A stretch of DNA of 64,000 bases from Bacillus sp. HSf4 (GCF_029537375.1 NZ_CP120679.1:2282001-2346000); one strand, 5' to 3'; positions 45,474 to 54,408 are shown, counted from the stretch's first letter. The notes: generated from the sequence alone by a model not told the origin. Program-made: numbers and translations.

Positions 45474-45674
45474 TTATTGGTCGTTCCGCTCTGTTTTTTT
45501 GTGCTTTTTCATCTCAAGTGTAAAGATCATAATGCTTAAAAATAAAGCGCAGTAACCGATATTCAAATACATCTTATCCATATGTTCATCGATAAAACTG
45601 AAGGCGGCGAGACCGCCGAAGTAAAATGAAAATAACAGCGACAGAAAGCTGAAATATCCATAAATACGTTCCAT
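45474..45674 (-). CDS. ypmT: Small membrane protein YpmT
   Basis: 66-residue protein with two hydrophobic segments (YGYFSFLSLLFSFYFGGLAAF and YLNIGYCALFLSIMIFTLEM) and a charged tail. ATG at 45674 follows GGGGTGAACGT. Last gene of the ypm row; its terminator region now abuts the IS. Function unknown. Confidence 0.85.
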   Translation of the reverse strand: MERIYGYFSFLSLLFSFYFGGLAAFSFIDEHMDKMYLNIGYCALFLSIMIFTLEMKKHKKTERNDQ

Positions 45675-45752
45675 ACGTTCACCCCAGTATTGAAACAAAA
45701 CAGATCCATTGCTTCTTATTTTCTTTCATTTTAAAAGCTTACATCAAGCTTA

Positions 45753-46328
45753 TCAATCTGATGATGCAGCCGGCTGATAATAAACAAATTCGATTTGATC
45801 CTGTTTTAAATCAATGTTTTTGGCTTTGATATACATTCCGTTTTTAAGCGGCATTTCCGACAGACGAACCTGAATTTCTTTGGCATCAGCTCTGACATGG
45901 ACAAAGGGCGGCAGATCATAAAATTGGTCCATATAATTTAAGACAACGGATATTGGAACATTCAATCTGCCGATCGAGAATTTTGTAACATCCAAAACCA
46001 CATCTCCGTTTTTTTCAACCGCCGGGCGGAAGGAAACCTTTGCATCGACCGTTGATGAAAAGGCGCGGATCGCACCGACAATGTGGAATTCGTCATCAAT
46101 CTCTATTTTGTAGTCAAGATCTGGCGACGATTCCTTTTCCAAATACGTATTAATAAATGCCGCCAAAGACTCTTTCGTACTGGTCACATTCAGTTCATAT
46201 TCGCTTGGCGCTGGCGTCTTGCCGGGGTATTTTTGGCCGCCGGGAAGGAACAGGAGAATCAAAATCCCGGCCAAAATGATCGCATTAGCCGCTGCCAAAA
46301 TAAAAAACAGACGTTTCCACTTCTTCAT
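45753..46328 (-). CDS. ypmS: YpmS family membrane-anchored protein
   Basis: 191-residue protein with an N-terminal anchor (LFFILAAANAIILAGILILLF) and an extracytoplasmic domain. Conserved blocks: VGAIRAFSSTVDAKVSF and PPFVHVRADAKEIQVRLSEMPLKNGMYIK. Family of unknown function. ATG at 46328 follows AGGTGAAAAT and lies inside the end of ypmR, so the two are coupled. Confidence 0.88.
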   Translation of the reverse strand: MKKWKRLFFILAAANAIILAGILILLFLPGGQKYPGKTPAPSEYELNVTSTKESLAAFINTYLEKESSPDLDYKIEIDDEFHIVGAIRAFSSTVDAKVSFRPAVEKNGDVVLDVTKFSIGRLNVPISVVLNYMDQFYDLPPFVHVRADAKEIQVRLSEMPLKNGMYIKAKNIDLKQDQIEFVYYQPAASSD

Positions 46329-46347
46329 ATTTTCACCTAATTCTGAT

Positions 46348-47091
46348 TCAGAGGTCTTCTTCTTCGATTTGTTCATAAACGCGTTTGGCAATTAATGAAT
46401 ACCCGTATTGGTTTGGGTGAAATTCATCTTCTGAAATCTTTTTTTTATCACTGTACTCTTCGAATATATCAGCGATATCGGCCATTTTTGCATTCTCAAC
46501 TTTTTTGAGTTTCTTTTCAGCCCCTAGATTCCATTCCCCTACGACTTGGTCAACTTCTTTCAGTTCAGACAATGTAAATTTAAACGGGTTGTACATGCTG
46601 ACATAAATCAATTCGGCGCTTTTGTTTTGCTTTCTGATTTCTTTTAGAATGCTCACAAACCGCTTTTCAAATGCCTTCTGTTCTGTGCGGAAAGGCTTCA
46701 GTGTTAAATGGGCGAAGTTTTGCCGAACCACCTTCATCAGGTCATTGCCGCCGATTGTAAACAAAATATAGTCCGCATCCTTAAGGCCTTCTTGAACCTC
46801 TTTATCTTGCAGTTTTTTAAGCAGCTGATCAGTCCGGGACCCTTTAACGGCATAGTTTTTCACCGTAACCGATTTGACATCGCTGCGCTTTTCAAGCTTG
46901 TCGGCCACCTCGCCGACATACCCTTTTTCTTCTCGATCGCCTACCCCTTCTGTCAGAGAATCACCCACAGCGGCGATCACAATATCCCGCTTGGGGGCTG
47001 CCACTGTTTTTTCAGCGCCCGCATGACCCTCTGCACAGGCTGAGAGCAGACAGACGAGGGCCATCATGACTGATAAAAAACGTATCTTCAA
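46348..47091 (-). CDS. ypmR: GDSL-type lipase/esterase lipoprotein YpmR
   Basis: 247-residue lipoprotein of the SGNH hydrolase family. Lipobox LLSAC near residue 17, block I GDSLTEGVGD, block III GGND, and block V DEFHPN with the catalytic Asp/His. Acts outside the membrane on an unknown ester. TTG start at 47091 follows AAGGGG by eight bases; the frame to 47112 lies on the ribosome site. Confidence 0.9.
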   Translation of the reverse strand: MKIRFLSVMMALVCLLSACAEGHAGAEKTVAAPKRDIVIAAVGDSLTEGVGDREEKGYVGEVADKLEKRSDVKSVTVKNYAVKGSRTDQLLKKLQDKEVQEGLKDADYILFTIGGNDLMKVVRQNFAHLTLKPFRTEQKAFEKRFVSILKEIRKQNKSAELIYVSMYNPFKFTLSELKEVDQVVGEWNLGAEKKLKKVENAKMADIADIFEEYSDKKKISEDEFHPNQYGYSLIAKRVYEQIEEEDL

Positions 47092-47170
47092 TAAGGATGC
47101 CCCTTCCTTCAATAACCTAAAAAAAAGTGTACCATGTTTTCATTCTTTTGAAAATCGTTTGCAACGTGTT

Positions 47171-47214
47171 AAAAAAAGCCTGTTTTCCAGATTTTCAGGA
47201 AACAGGCTTTTTTG
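47171..47214 (-). terminator. Terminator between ypmQ and ypmR
   Basis: AAAAAGCCTGTTT / AAACAGGCTTTTT with extended pairing TTCC / GGAA near the loop. It follows ypmQ on the minus strand, so ypmR is a separate unit. Confidence 0.85.
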
Positions 47215-47229
47215 CCTCCGCCTTTGTTC

Positions 47230-47811
47230 TCAACGGTTTTCAAGTGTTTTAATATCGGCGATGATCTCGCTGTATGGCGTATCTTTCACCCCATTATAAT
47301 CCTTGACGACTTTCCCGTTCTGATCGACTAAATAGAATGAGGTTTGATGGATCACCTGGTCATCATCTTCCGGTTTTTTGACGATCGCTTTAAAGCTTTT
47401 CAGCGCAAACTTTTCAATTTCTTCCTGCGAATACCCCGTTAAAAAGTCCCAGTTTTCAAAAGTGAGCGGATAGTTAGCGGCAAACTTCTTCAATTTCTCA
47501 GGGGTGTCATTTTCGGGATCGACACTAAATGAGACAATCCTTGCTTGTACATCTTCTTGTTCCATTTGTTTTTGCAGCTCTGCCATATGCGATGTCATCG
47601 GCGGGCAAACCGTTTCACAATTCGTAAAAATAAAATCGGCGATCCAAACTTCCCCTTTTAAGCTTTCAAGAGACACCGTTTTTTGATCTTGATTTTGAAA
47701 CGAAAAGGCCTGTACATCATAATTTAAAGAATCTTTAATTTTGCTGGTTCCGCAGGCGCTTAACATCACGATGAGCATACCTAATGCAAACGTGCCGAGA
47801 ACGTTTTTCAA
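47230..47811 (-). CDS. ypmQ: SCO1/SenC family lipoprotein
   Basis: 193-residue lipoprotein (lipobox MLSAC, about residue 20) with a thioredoxin fold. The Cu-binding/redox motif CETVC (in FTNCETVCPPMT) and a later His (VIHQTSFYLVD) are the SCO1 copper ligands. It probably helps metallate cytochrome oxidase CuA or acts in copper/redox handling. ATG at 47811 sits after GGGGATGAAAGG. Downstream of the degV-like gene by 18 bases. Confidence 0.9.
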   Translation of the reverse strand: MKNVLGTFALGMLIVMLSACGTSKIKDSLNYDVQAFSFQNQDQKTVSLESLKGEVWIADFIFTNCETVCPPMTSHMAELQKQMEQEDVQARIVSFSVDPENDTPEKLKKFAANYPLTFENWDFLTGYSQEEIEKFALKSFKAIVKKPEDDDQVIHQTSFYLVDQNGKVVKDYNGVKDTPYSEIIADIKTLENR

Positions 47812-47829
47812 ATCCTTTCATCCCCTTTA

Positions 47830-48672
47830 TCAATCCGTGTAAAAGGTAAACCCGATCGCTCCTTTGCCTGTGTGTACCGAGATAATCGGCGTTGTATATG
47901 AAATATCAATATCGGCTCTCGGAAAATGCTCAAGCAAAGAAGCTTTGAGCCTGTTTGCCAGATCTAAAGCATCTGCATGGGCGATGCCGATTGCCTGGAC
48001 TGTTTTCCCTTTGACAGTTGAAAGAAATCGGCCTGTTAAATAACGGACAAGCTGGTTTGTACTGCGGACATTTTTTTCAGGCGTATAGATGCCGTCCTCA
48101 AGCCTTGCAATCGGCTTCACTTTGAGCAGTGAACCGATCAGCGCTTTCCCTCTGCCGATACGTCCGCCTTTGATCAAGTTTTCGAAATGGTCGATTGTCA
48201 CGTATAAGGACGTCCGGTTTCTTACGTCTTCGAGATCTTTGATGATCTCATCGGCTGTAAGGCCTTGCTTAGCCAAGGCCGCAGCTCGCAAAACCTGAAA
48301 GCCCAAACCCTTTGAAATATACATGGAATCCACCACTCGAATCGTGGCATCGACCATTTTTGAAGCGCTTACAGCCGTTTGGAATGTCCCGCTCAGTTCA
48401 CCGGACAGGTGGATGCTGATCAGCTCACTCCCGTCTGCCGTGAGTTCTTCATACAGCTTGATAAACGCGCCTAATGGAGGCTGTGAGCTTTTCGGAAGCT
48501 CTGTTGCGGACTCCATTTTTGCAATAAATTCATCCGGCTGAATATCCAGCCGATCCCTGTAAACCGTACCGTCTATCGCGATGGAAAGCGGCAGCACGGA
48601 AATGTTGTATTTGCGCAGTGTTTCTTCGCATAGGTCAGCTGTGGAATCCGTTACAATTTTGATGCTTGTCAA
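47830..48672 (-). CDS. DegV family fatty-acid-binding protein
   Basis: 280-residue DegV protein: KIVTDSTADLCEE at the start, ISIHLSGELSGTFQTA for fatty-acid carboxylate binding, and C-terminal HTGKGAIGFTFY. DegV/FakB proteins present fatty acids to FakA kinase. ATG at 48672 follows GTGAAGGG. Probably cotranscribed with ypmQ. Which Bacillus paralogue this equals was not resolved. Confidence 0.9.
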   Translation of the reverse strand: MTSIKIVTDSTADLCEETLRKYNISVLPLSIAIDGTVYRDRLDIQPDEFIAKMESATELPKSSQPPLGAFIKLYEELTADGSELISIHLSGELSGTFQTAVSASKMVDATIRVVDSMYISKGLGFQVLRAAALAKQGLTADEIIKDLEDVRNRTSLYVTIDHFENLIKGGRIGRGKALIGSLLKVKPIARLEDGIYTPEKNVRSTNQLVRYLTGRFLSTVKGKTVQAIGIAHADALDLANRLKASLLEHFPRADIDISYTTPIISVHTGKGAIGFTFYTD

Positions 48673-48736
48673 TTCCCTTCACATCCTGTCGGTCTCATAT
48701 GGTGTAGATCATGGTGATTGGCAAAAAAACGCATGA

Positions 48737-48793
48737 AAAATTCTTTGCCGGCTTCATGCCTTAGAGCGGCTCGGGTCTTAGCCGGCAAAGAAT
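48737..48793 (-). terminator. ypmP terminator
   Basis: ATTCTTTGCCGGCT / AGCCGGCAAAGAAT arms with a 28-base loop; minus-strand exit has TTTTT. Confidence 0.8.
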
Positions 48794-48804
48794 GCTTTTA
48801 CATG

Positions 48805-49056
48805 CTATGCATTATGCTTCAGTTCTTCCTGTTGGTAAATGGCCAAGTAATCCGGCCATTTGAGCGCTCTTTTTAAGTATTCCCTGAAGGAGTAGACACA
48901 CCTTTTGCGCTTCGAGCAATAAAGCTCTTTCAAATAAGCCTCTAGCCTCAGCTTCGCCATGAAAAAATGCGGGTCATCCTCTTTTAACAGGGGTATTTCC
49001 GTCACCTTCACCTGCTGTCCATCCGATCGTTTGAACTCTAGGCTTTTAAGTAACAA
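48805..49056 (-). CDS. ypmP: YpmP family protein (DUF2535)
   Basis: 83-residue charged, soluble protein (LLKSLEFKRSDGQQVKVTEI onward) of unknown function, conserved next to ilvA. TTG at 49056 follows GAGGA by eight bases and gives the B. subtilis length; the ATG at 49071 would place the ribosome site inside the gene. Confidence 0.82.
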   Translation of the reverse strand: MLLKSLEFKRSDGQQVKVTEIPLLKEDDPHFFMAKLRLEAYLKELYCSKRKRCVYSFREYLKRALKWPDYLAIYQQEELKHNA

Positions 49057-49148
49057 GCTATCAATCCTCATTTTTGATATTTTCTTTATTATACATAATC
49101 TCCAAAGCTGTTGTCTTTAGAATCATGCGTAATATTCAAAAAAAATTC

Positions 49149-50417
49149 TTATATGAGCAGATTGAACAGACCCTCATCTTTATTCACTTCGAGATAGCGG
49201 AACCCTTTTTTGTCCATTCTTTCGATCAGCGGGTCATAGTCTTCGCGCTGCTTCAGTTCGATACCGACAAGAGCCGGCCCGCTGCTCTTATTATTTTTCT
49301 TTGTATATTCAAACCGGGTGATGTCATCGTTTGGCCCGAGCACCTCATCTAAAAATTCGCGCAAAGCCCCGGCCCTTTGCGGGAAGTTGACGATGAAATA
49401 ATGCTGCAACCCTTCGTACATCATCGATCTGTCTTTAATTTCCTGCATCCTGCCGATGTCATTATTTCCGCCGCTGATCACACAAACGACATTTTTCCCT
49501 CTGATTTCATCCTTGTACAGATCTAAAGCGGCAATCGGCAAAGCTCCGGCCGGTTCAGCGACAATCGCACACTGGTTATATAGCTCAAGAATGGCCGTGC
49601 ACACTTTGCCTTCCGGTACAAGCAGAATATCATCGACGACGGTTTCAAGCGTTTTGAATGTCTGCTCACCGATTGTTTGCACGGCTGCACCGTCAACGAA
49701 TTTGTCGATCTTCTCAAGTGTTACCACTTCGCCTTTTTTGTTGGACTCAAAAAGCGCAGGTGCTCCTTTCGGTTCGACTGCGATCAGCTTTGTCTCAGGG
49801 GACACGTTTTTCACATAGGTACCCACTCCTGAAAGAAGCCCCCCGCCTCCGACGCTTGCGAATAAATAGTGCGGCTCAGCCTCGATGTCGTTTAAAATCT
49901 CTACGGCGACTGTTCCCTGTCCGGCCATGACCGCGGGATCATCAAACGGATGGATAAACGCGCGCTTTTCTTCCTCACAGCAGGCAACAGCGCTCCGGTA
50001 TGCATCATCAAACGTATCACCGGTCAGAATAATTTCTACATATTCCTTTCCAAACAATTCGACCTGGGAAATTTTTTGTCTCGGGGTTGTTGAAGGCATA
50101 AAAATCTTTCCGTGGATGCCGAGATGCTTGCACGAGAAGGCAACTCCCTGGGCGTGGTTTCCGGCGCTCGCGCAGACGACACCGTTTTTCGTCGTATCTT
50201 TGGAAAGCTGCTTCATTTTATAATATGCGCCTCTCAGCTTGAATGAACGGACAACTTGCAAATCTTCCCTTTTTAAATAAACGTTGCAGTCGTACCTCTC
50301 AGACAGCCTCTCATTTTTTTGAAGAGGGGTATGAATCACAACATCTTTCACATTTTGGTGTGCTTTTAAAATATCTTTGACTTGGATGAGAGAGTTTTCT
50401 TTAAGCAACGGTTTCAT
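49149..50417 (-). CDS. ilvA: Threonine deaminase
   Basis: 422-residue biosynthetic threonine ammonia-lyase. The PLP lysine is in VVRSFKLRGAY, the glycine loop in SVGGGGLLSG, and a single C-terminal ACT-like regulatory domain (about 335-420, YFIVNFPQRAGALREFL). Makes 2-oxobutanoate for isoleucine. ATG at 50417 follows AAAGGATCTTAATAC. A TATAAT element lies about 50 bases upstream; I saw no T-box here and only a weak CodY-like match. Confidence 0.95.
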   Translation of the reverse strand: MKPLLKENSLIQVKDILKAHQNVKDVVIHTPLQKNERLSERYDCNVYLKREDLQVVRSFKLRGAYYKMKQLSKDTTKNGVVCASAGNHAQGVAFSCKHLGIHGKIFMPSTTPRQKISQVELFGKEYVEIILTGDTFDDAYRSAVACCEEEKRAFIHPFDDPAVMAGQGTVAVEILNDIEAEPHYLFASVGGGGLLSGVGTYVKNVSPETKLIAVEPKGAPALFESNKKGEVVTLEKIDKFVDGAAVQTIGEQTFKTLETVVDDILLVPEGKVCTAILELYNQCAIVAEPAGALPIAALDLYKDEIRGKNVVCVISGGNNDIGRMQEIKDRSMMYEGLQHYFIVNFPQRAGALREFLDEVLGPNDDITRFEYTKKNNKSSGPALVGIELKQREDYDPLIERMDKKGFRYLEVNKDEGLFNLLI

Positions 50418-50660
50418 GTATTAAGATCCTTTCTTTTTAAAGCTTTATTTAATACGCCATTATATCATGAATATTCAAAATTTAAAGGGCAATTACGGAA
50501 TATAACACAGTTTCCCCCGATTTTCTATATATACGACAGCCAGCAGTGTTTCATGCACTCATCGAAACAGACGCCAGCGCTGAAAATTTTTCAAAAAAAC
50601 CTTTATTTGTTTCAATTGGGTGTTATAATAGAACCAATTAGAACCAAAAGGAGCATAACT

Positions 50661-51662
50661 ATGGTGCATACGAAACCGCCAACTTCGAACTTCACCGAAC
50701 TAATCGGTGAAAGCGATACTTTTTTACAGGCAAAAAACAGAGCAAAAAAATTTGCAGACTCCCATCTGCCGGTTCTGATACACGGAGAAACCGGGACGGG
50801 CAAAGAGCTGTTTGCAAAAGCCATTCATGATGAATCATCGTACAAAAAGGGGCCTTTCGTCCACGTCGGCTGCAGCACGCTGAAAGAGGACGCTCAGGCA
50901 GAAGCGCTTTTCCATTCGGCAAATGATGAACCCGGAACCCTGTTTCTTGACGAAGTGTGGGGCCTGTCTTTGCCCCTTCAGGCAAGGCTTTTGGATTCAA
51001 TTGAAAAAGGGTTGAATAAAAGGCTGATTTCCGCATCAAGTGTACCGCTTTCGGAAAAGGTAGAGAAACATGAGTTTCGCAAAGATTTGTATTTCAGGCT
51101 CAATGTCCTTGACCTGCCGCTGCCTTCTCTTGCTGAGCGACAAAGCGACATCCCGCTGCTCATGCATCATTTTCTAAAAAGCGGAGATCATGACATATAT
51201 GTCGATCCTGTCGTTTGGAAGGCGCTTGAGCAGTATGAGTTTCAAGGTAATGTAAGAGAGTTGAAAAACATGGCGGATTACATGAAAACCGTCTCTGATC
51301 AAAAAACGATACAGCTTTATGACACACCGCCCGCTATAAGGGAACAGATTGAAAAGAAAAAATCAAAAGATAAAAAAACAACGGCAAAATCGCTGACTTT
51401 GATGGAAAAAGAGGAGTTTGCCTACCTTTTGGAAACGATTAAACAGCTGAATGAAAAGGGGGAGCCGGCCAGCCGCAGAGTGCTGTCCGAACGAAGTAAA
51501 AACGGAAAGTTAGTGCTCACTCCGCAGCAAGTGCGAAGCAGGCTGGATTATTTGGAAAAAAGAGAGTTTGTTACAAAAGGCCGCGGCAGAGCCGGCACAA
51601 AAATCACGCTTGAAGGCCTGCGCTTTTTAAGCTCTTTAAAAAATCACATTGTTCAAGAATAG
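50661..51662 (+). CDS. yplP: Sigma54-activator-like AAA+ protein YplP lacking the GAFTGA loop
   Basis: 333-residue protein. AAA+ domain (about 12-235) has Walker A GETGTGKE, Walker B GTLFLDEVW, arginine region LYFRLNVLDLPLPSL and sensor II GNVRELKN. The segment between the first helix and Walker B, where bacterial enhancer-binding proteins carry ESELFG...GAFTGA, is shortened and has no GAFTGA, so contact with sigma-L by the usual loop is not possible. The C-terminus (about 265-330) looks like a winged helix (QQVRSRLDYLEKREFVTKGR), not a Fis-type HTH. ATG at 50661 follows AAAAGGAGCATAACT. Confidence 0.88.
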   Translation: MVHTKPPTSNFTELIGESDTFLQAKNRAKKFADSHLPVLIHGETGTGKELFAKAIHDESSYKKGPFVHVGCSTLKEDAQAEALFHSANDEPGTLFLDEVWGLSLPLQARLLDSIEKGLNKRLISASSVPLSEKVEKHEFRKDLYFRLNVLDLPLPSLAERQSDIPLLMHHFLKSGDHDIYVDPVVWKALEQYEFQGNVRELKNMADYMKTVSDQKTIQLYDTPPAIREQIEKKKSKDKKTTAKSLTLMEKEEFAYLLETIKQLNEKGEPASRRVLSERSKNGKLVLTPQQVRSRLDYLEKREFVTKGRGRAGTKITLEGLRFLSSLKNHIVQE

Positions 51663-51674
51663 AAAGGGTGATTG

Positions 51675-52316
51675 ATGTTGTACACGATCAAAGAAGAAAT
51701 TGCCAATGCCATCACACACGGACTCGGCGTCTTGCTGTCGATTCCCGCGATTGTGTTTTTAGTGATTTTCGCCGTACGCTACGGCAGCCCGCTTGATGTT
51801 GTCAGCTTTTCGATTTTCGGAGCTTCGATGCTGCTTCTGTATTTAAGCTCGACACTTCTGCACAGCATTCAGCATAAAAAAACAAAGGACATCCTGGAGA
51901 TCATTGACCATTCAGCCATTTATGTATTAATCGCGGGCACCTATACCCCGCTGCTCCTAGGTCCGCTTAAAGGCGCGCTCGGCTATACGATGCTGGCGGT
52001 CGTCTGGAGCTTGGCTCTTTGCGGCATCATCTTTAAAATCTTTTTTGTCAAACGGTTTATCGTCGTCAGTACACTGATGTATCTATTGATGGGCTGGATG
52101 GCGATCGTGGCGATCAAACCGCTTTATACGGCATTGACAGGAGAAGGTTTTGCCCTGCTTTTATTAGGAGGCGTCTTATATTCGGTCGGAACGATCTTTT
52201 ACCTATGGAGAAAGATCCCCTACCACCATGCGATCTGGCATACGTTTGTACTCGGCGGCAGCGCCTCGATGTTTTTCTGTGTCCTCTTTTACGTCGCGAA
52301 CGTCCCATTTATTTAA
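51675..52316 (+). CDS. yplQ: Hemolysin III family membrane protein (YqfA/YplQ, PAQR-like)
   Basis: 213-residue protein with seven hydrophobic segments and the PAQR/hemolysin III motifs EEIANAITHGLG, SSTLLHSIQH and HAIWHTFVLGGS, whose Ser/His/Asp residues resemble an intramembrane metal hydrolase site. ATG at 51675 follows AAAGGGTGATTG; 12 bases after yplP, so likely cotranscribed. Confidence 0.9.
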   Translation: MLYTIKEEIANAITHGLGVLLSIPAIVFLVIFAVRYGSPLDVVSFSIFGASMLLLYLSSTLLHSIQHKKTKDILEIIDHSAIYVLIAGTYTPLLLGPLKGALGYTMLAVVWSLALCGIIFKIFFVKRFIVVSTLMYLLMGWMAIVAIKPLYTALTGEGFALLLLGGVLYSVGTIFYLWRKIPYHHAIWHTFVLGGSASMFFCVLFYVANVPFI

Positions 52317-52320
52317 GTAT

Positions 52321-52353
52321 TAAAAAAACAGGCTTTTCAGCCTGTTTTTTAAT
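52321..52353. terminator. Bidirectional terminator between yplQ and ypkP
   Basis: AAAAAACAGGCT / AGCCTGTTTTTT hairpin. Confidence 0.93.
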
Positions 52354-52360
52354 GCGTCCG

Positions 52361-52984
52361 CTAAGCCTGAAGCTGCTTTTTATCGGAAACGACGTAGCCG
52401 GGGTGAATCGTCAAATCGATATCAACAGGCTTGAGCCTTTTAAAAAACGACCCCTTGACCATGTCCCGTGTTCCATCGGTCTCAACCGGAACGATCGGAA
52501 CACCGAGCCTTTTTGATATGGATTTGTAGTCAACGCCGTCATTTTCAGAGAGGATAAAGCTTTGCCCTTTGCGCAAAAGCTCTTCTATTTCTTCAATGGC
52601 TGCTGCCTTATCCGTGTGTTTGTTCAGCACCGCCATTTTTTTCAGCCATTGATTGACAAGCGGATAGCGGAATGCGCGCGGCTTTGCGAAAAAAGAAGCG
52701 GTTTTGTCAAGGTGTCCGACAAGAAGCGCGAGCTCTCGAAGGCCCGGCTTTGGATGGACATAAAGCACGGGACCGGCCGGCGTTTTGCCGAACTGATGGA
52801 TCGAAACAGTCGAACCGGTGAGGCCGATACATCCGCGCAAAAAGGATTTCGGCTTGTCATAAACCGCCTTCATCTGATTGGCGTAAGAAAGCCGCGGGTC
52901 GAGCGTCCGAAGCTCGCCCAACAGCCTGATATGCTTCAAGAACATATAGGCCGTATAAATCAACAGGAAACCGTAGCGAATCAT
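52361..52984 (-). CDS. ypkP: Acyltransferase-like membrane protein YpkP
   Basis: 207-residue protein related to 1-acylglycerol-phosphate acyltransferases: N-terminal membrane helix (YGFLLIYTAYMFLKHI), central HPKPGLRELALLVGHLDKTAS and later FILSENDGVDYKSI. The canonical HX4D catalytic motif is not evident, so activity is doubtful. Start 52984 follows GAGGGGAGGG. 15 bases downstream of dfrA, same operon. Confidence 0.82.
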   Translation of the reverse strand: MIRYGFLLIYTAYMFLKHIRLLGELRTLDPRLSYANQMKAVYDKPKSFLRGCIGLTGSTVSIHQFGKTPAGPVLYVHPKPGLRELALLVGHLDKTASFFAKPRAFRYPLVNQWLKKMAVLNKHTDKAAAIEEIEELLRKGQSFILSENDGVDYKSISKRLGVPIVPVETDGTRDMVKGSFFKRLKPVDIDLTIHPGYVVSDKKQLQA

Positions 52985-52999
52985 GAAAATCCCTCCCCT

Positions 53000-53488
53000 C
53001 TATCCTTTTCTCTGATAAACGAGGAATTCGTAGTCATAAGGGTTTTGCTCGTCTTTTAAACCTTTTTGCCTCGAAATGATTTCCCACTCATCTTCGCTGA
53101 ATGCCGGAAAGTAGCAGTCCCCTTCAAATGTTTCATCGATTTTTGTCACATACAGTTTATCTGCATAAGGAAGGAGCTCTGTATATAGTTTTGAACCGCC
53201 GATGACAAAACATTCTTCGTCCTGTTGATTTGCAAACCGAACCGCCTCCTCCGGTGAATGCAACACTTCACAGCCCGGCAGATTCAGCGCCTGATTAGAC
53301 GTAACCACTAGATTTTTCCGGTTGGGCAGAGGTCTTCCGATTGATTCGTAAGTTTTCCTTCCCATGATGACGGGATGGCCGGTTGTCACCTTTTTAAAGT
53401 ATTTCAAATCCTGCGGCAGATGCCATGGTAAATCATTGTTTCTGCCGATCAGACGGTTTCTGTCCATTGCAAAGATAAATGAGATCAT
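53000..53488 (-). CDS. dfrA: Dihydrofolate reductase
   Basis: 162-residue type I DHFR: ISFIFAMDRNRLIGRNNDLPWHLP at the folate site (Asp27-type residue), GRKTYES for NADPH, and FVIGGSKLY. Regenerates tetrahydrofolate. ATG at 53488 follows AAGGAGGC. In B. subtilis thyB precedes dfrA; here it is absent and a long non-coding stretch takes its place. Confidence 0.96.
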   Translation of the reverse strand: MISFIFAMDRNRLIGRNNDLPWHLPQDLKYFKKVTTGHPVIMGRKTYESIGRPLPNRKNLVVTSNQALNLPGCEVLHSPEEAVRFANQQDEECFVIGGSKLYTELLPYADKLYVTKIDETFEGDCYFPAFSEDEWEIISRQKGLKDEQNPYDYEFLVYQRKG

Positions 53489-53858
53489 GCGTATACAGCC
53501 TCCTTAATCAATTCATATGCGGGTTACGGGTCAATGCCTGATGGTGCCGTTGTCTCCTTTGTTATAATCATTTAGTGAACAATGATGTAAAAGGTGGAGT
53601 TTTGTTGTTAGAGGCAAACCTTGCTGGAGGCCTGAATATGACCAGGGTGCCGAACGAACTGCAGAATTCCCCGTTCCTGTCCAATTCTCTCTGTTTCCCG
53701 TTTACTAAACATAAGACGGCATAAATCCCGCTTTTGTTTCAGTTTTTTCATCCTTTTGTAGTGTATCTCGAGTAAGCTTTGAAAAACAAGACATTTTTCA
53801 TAAATCGAGCAAAAATTGCCCGCAAAAAAACCCGCCGTTTGGCGGGTTTTACTTTTCA
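53489..53858. other. Region between dfrA and ypjQ; thyB missing
   Basis: About 370 bases. No thymidylate synthase remnant is readable in either strand. A TATAAT element at 53561-53566, a GGTGGAG ribosome-like site and a 40-codon frame opening with TTG (53602-53724, containing MTRVPNELQNSPFLSN) are present; I give that ORF low weight. The far end holds the ypjQ terminator. Confidence 0.5.
53824..53853 (-). terminator. ypjQ terminator
   Basis: AAAACCCGCC / GGCGGGTTTT hairpin with a four-base loop. Confidence 0.9.
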
Positions 53859-54392
53859 TCAGTTCCTGACGCCGGTCTTTTCTTCCCGGACTTCATCCTC
53901 ATGATCCTGAGACGTATGGGCGATCCTGCTCGCAGCAGCAGCGGCAAGGGCGGCCACGATATCGTCAAGGAAAGTGTGAACCTCGCCGTCAGAACAATCA
54001 TCCAATTCTTTAATGATTCCAAACTTTTCTTTATCAAGATAGCCGAAGTTTGTCAGACCGATTGATCCGTAAACATTGACGATGGAAAGCGGAATGATCT
54101 CATCTATTCCATAAAGCGGCTCATCTGTTTCAACCAAATACTGGAGCGGTTCAGGCAGAAGCTTCTTCTCTGCGAGCTGATCAAGCGCGATTCCCGTCAA
54201 TACGGCGTGGACGATTTCCCTTTTATTCAGCACCTTTTCGACATGTTCGACACATACGCTCAGCGGCAGATCGGGATGATATTTTTCCTGAAGTTTTTGA
54301 ACGATGAGCGCGATGTCTTCAATCTTGACTCCCCGCTCATTGAGCATGTCTTTTGTGAGATGTACCATTTCATTCATCGTATATTTCTTCAT
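53859..54392 (-). CDS. ypjQ: YpjQ, PgpA-like phosphatase family protein
   Basis: 177-residue soluble relative of phosphatidylglycerophosphatase A: ALDQLAEKKLLPEPLQYLV and the C-terminal LDDIVAALAAAAASRIAH match the family pattern. Reaction not established for the Bacillus branch. ATG at 54392 follows AAAGGAGATGGATAACAG. 16 bases after ypjP, so one operon. Confidence 0.85.
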   Translation of the reverse strand: MKKYTMNEMVHLTKDMLNERGVKIEDIALIVQKLQEKYHPDLPLSVCVEHVEKVLNKREIVHAVLTGIALDQLAEKKLLPEPLQYLVETDEPLYGIDEIIPLSIVNVYGSIGLTNFGYLDKEKFGIIKELDDCSDGEVHTFLDDIVAALAAAAASRIAHTSQDHEDEVREEKTGVRN

Positions 54393-54408
54393 CTGTTATC
54401 CATCTCCT

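Noticed and set aside
50440..50520. Possible CodY box before ilvA (AATTTTGAATATTC)
   Set aside because: Too many mismatches to the 15-bp consensus to list as a feature.
52562..53059. 165-codon plus-strand frame
   Set aside because: Antisense to ypkP and dfrA, both firmly identified.
53608..53859. 83-codon minus-strand frame between dfrA and ypjQ
   Set aside because: Begins inside the ypjQ terminator hairpin with no ribosome site and no recognisable protein.
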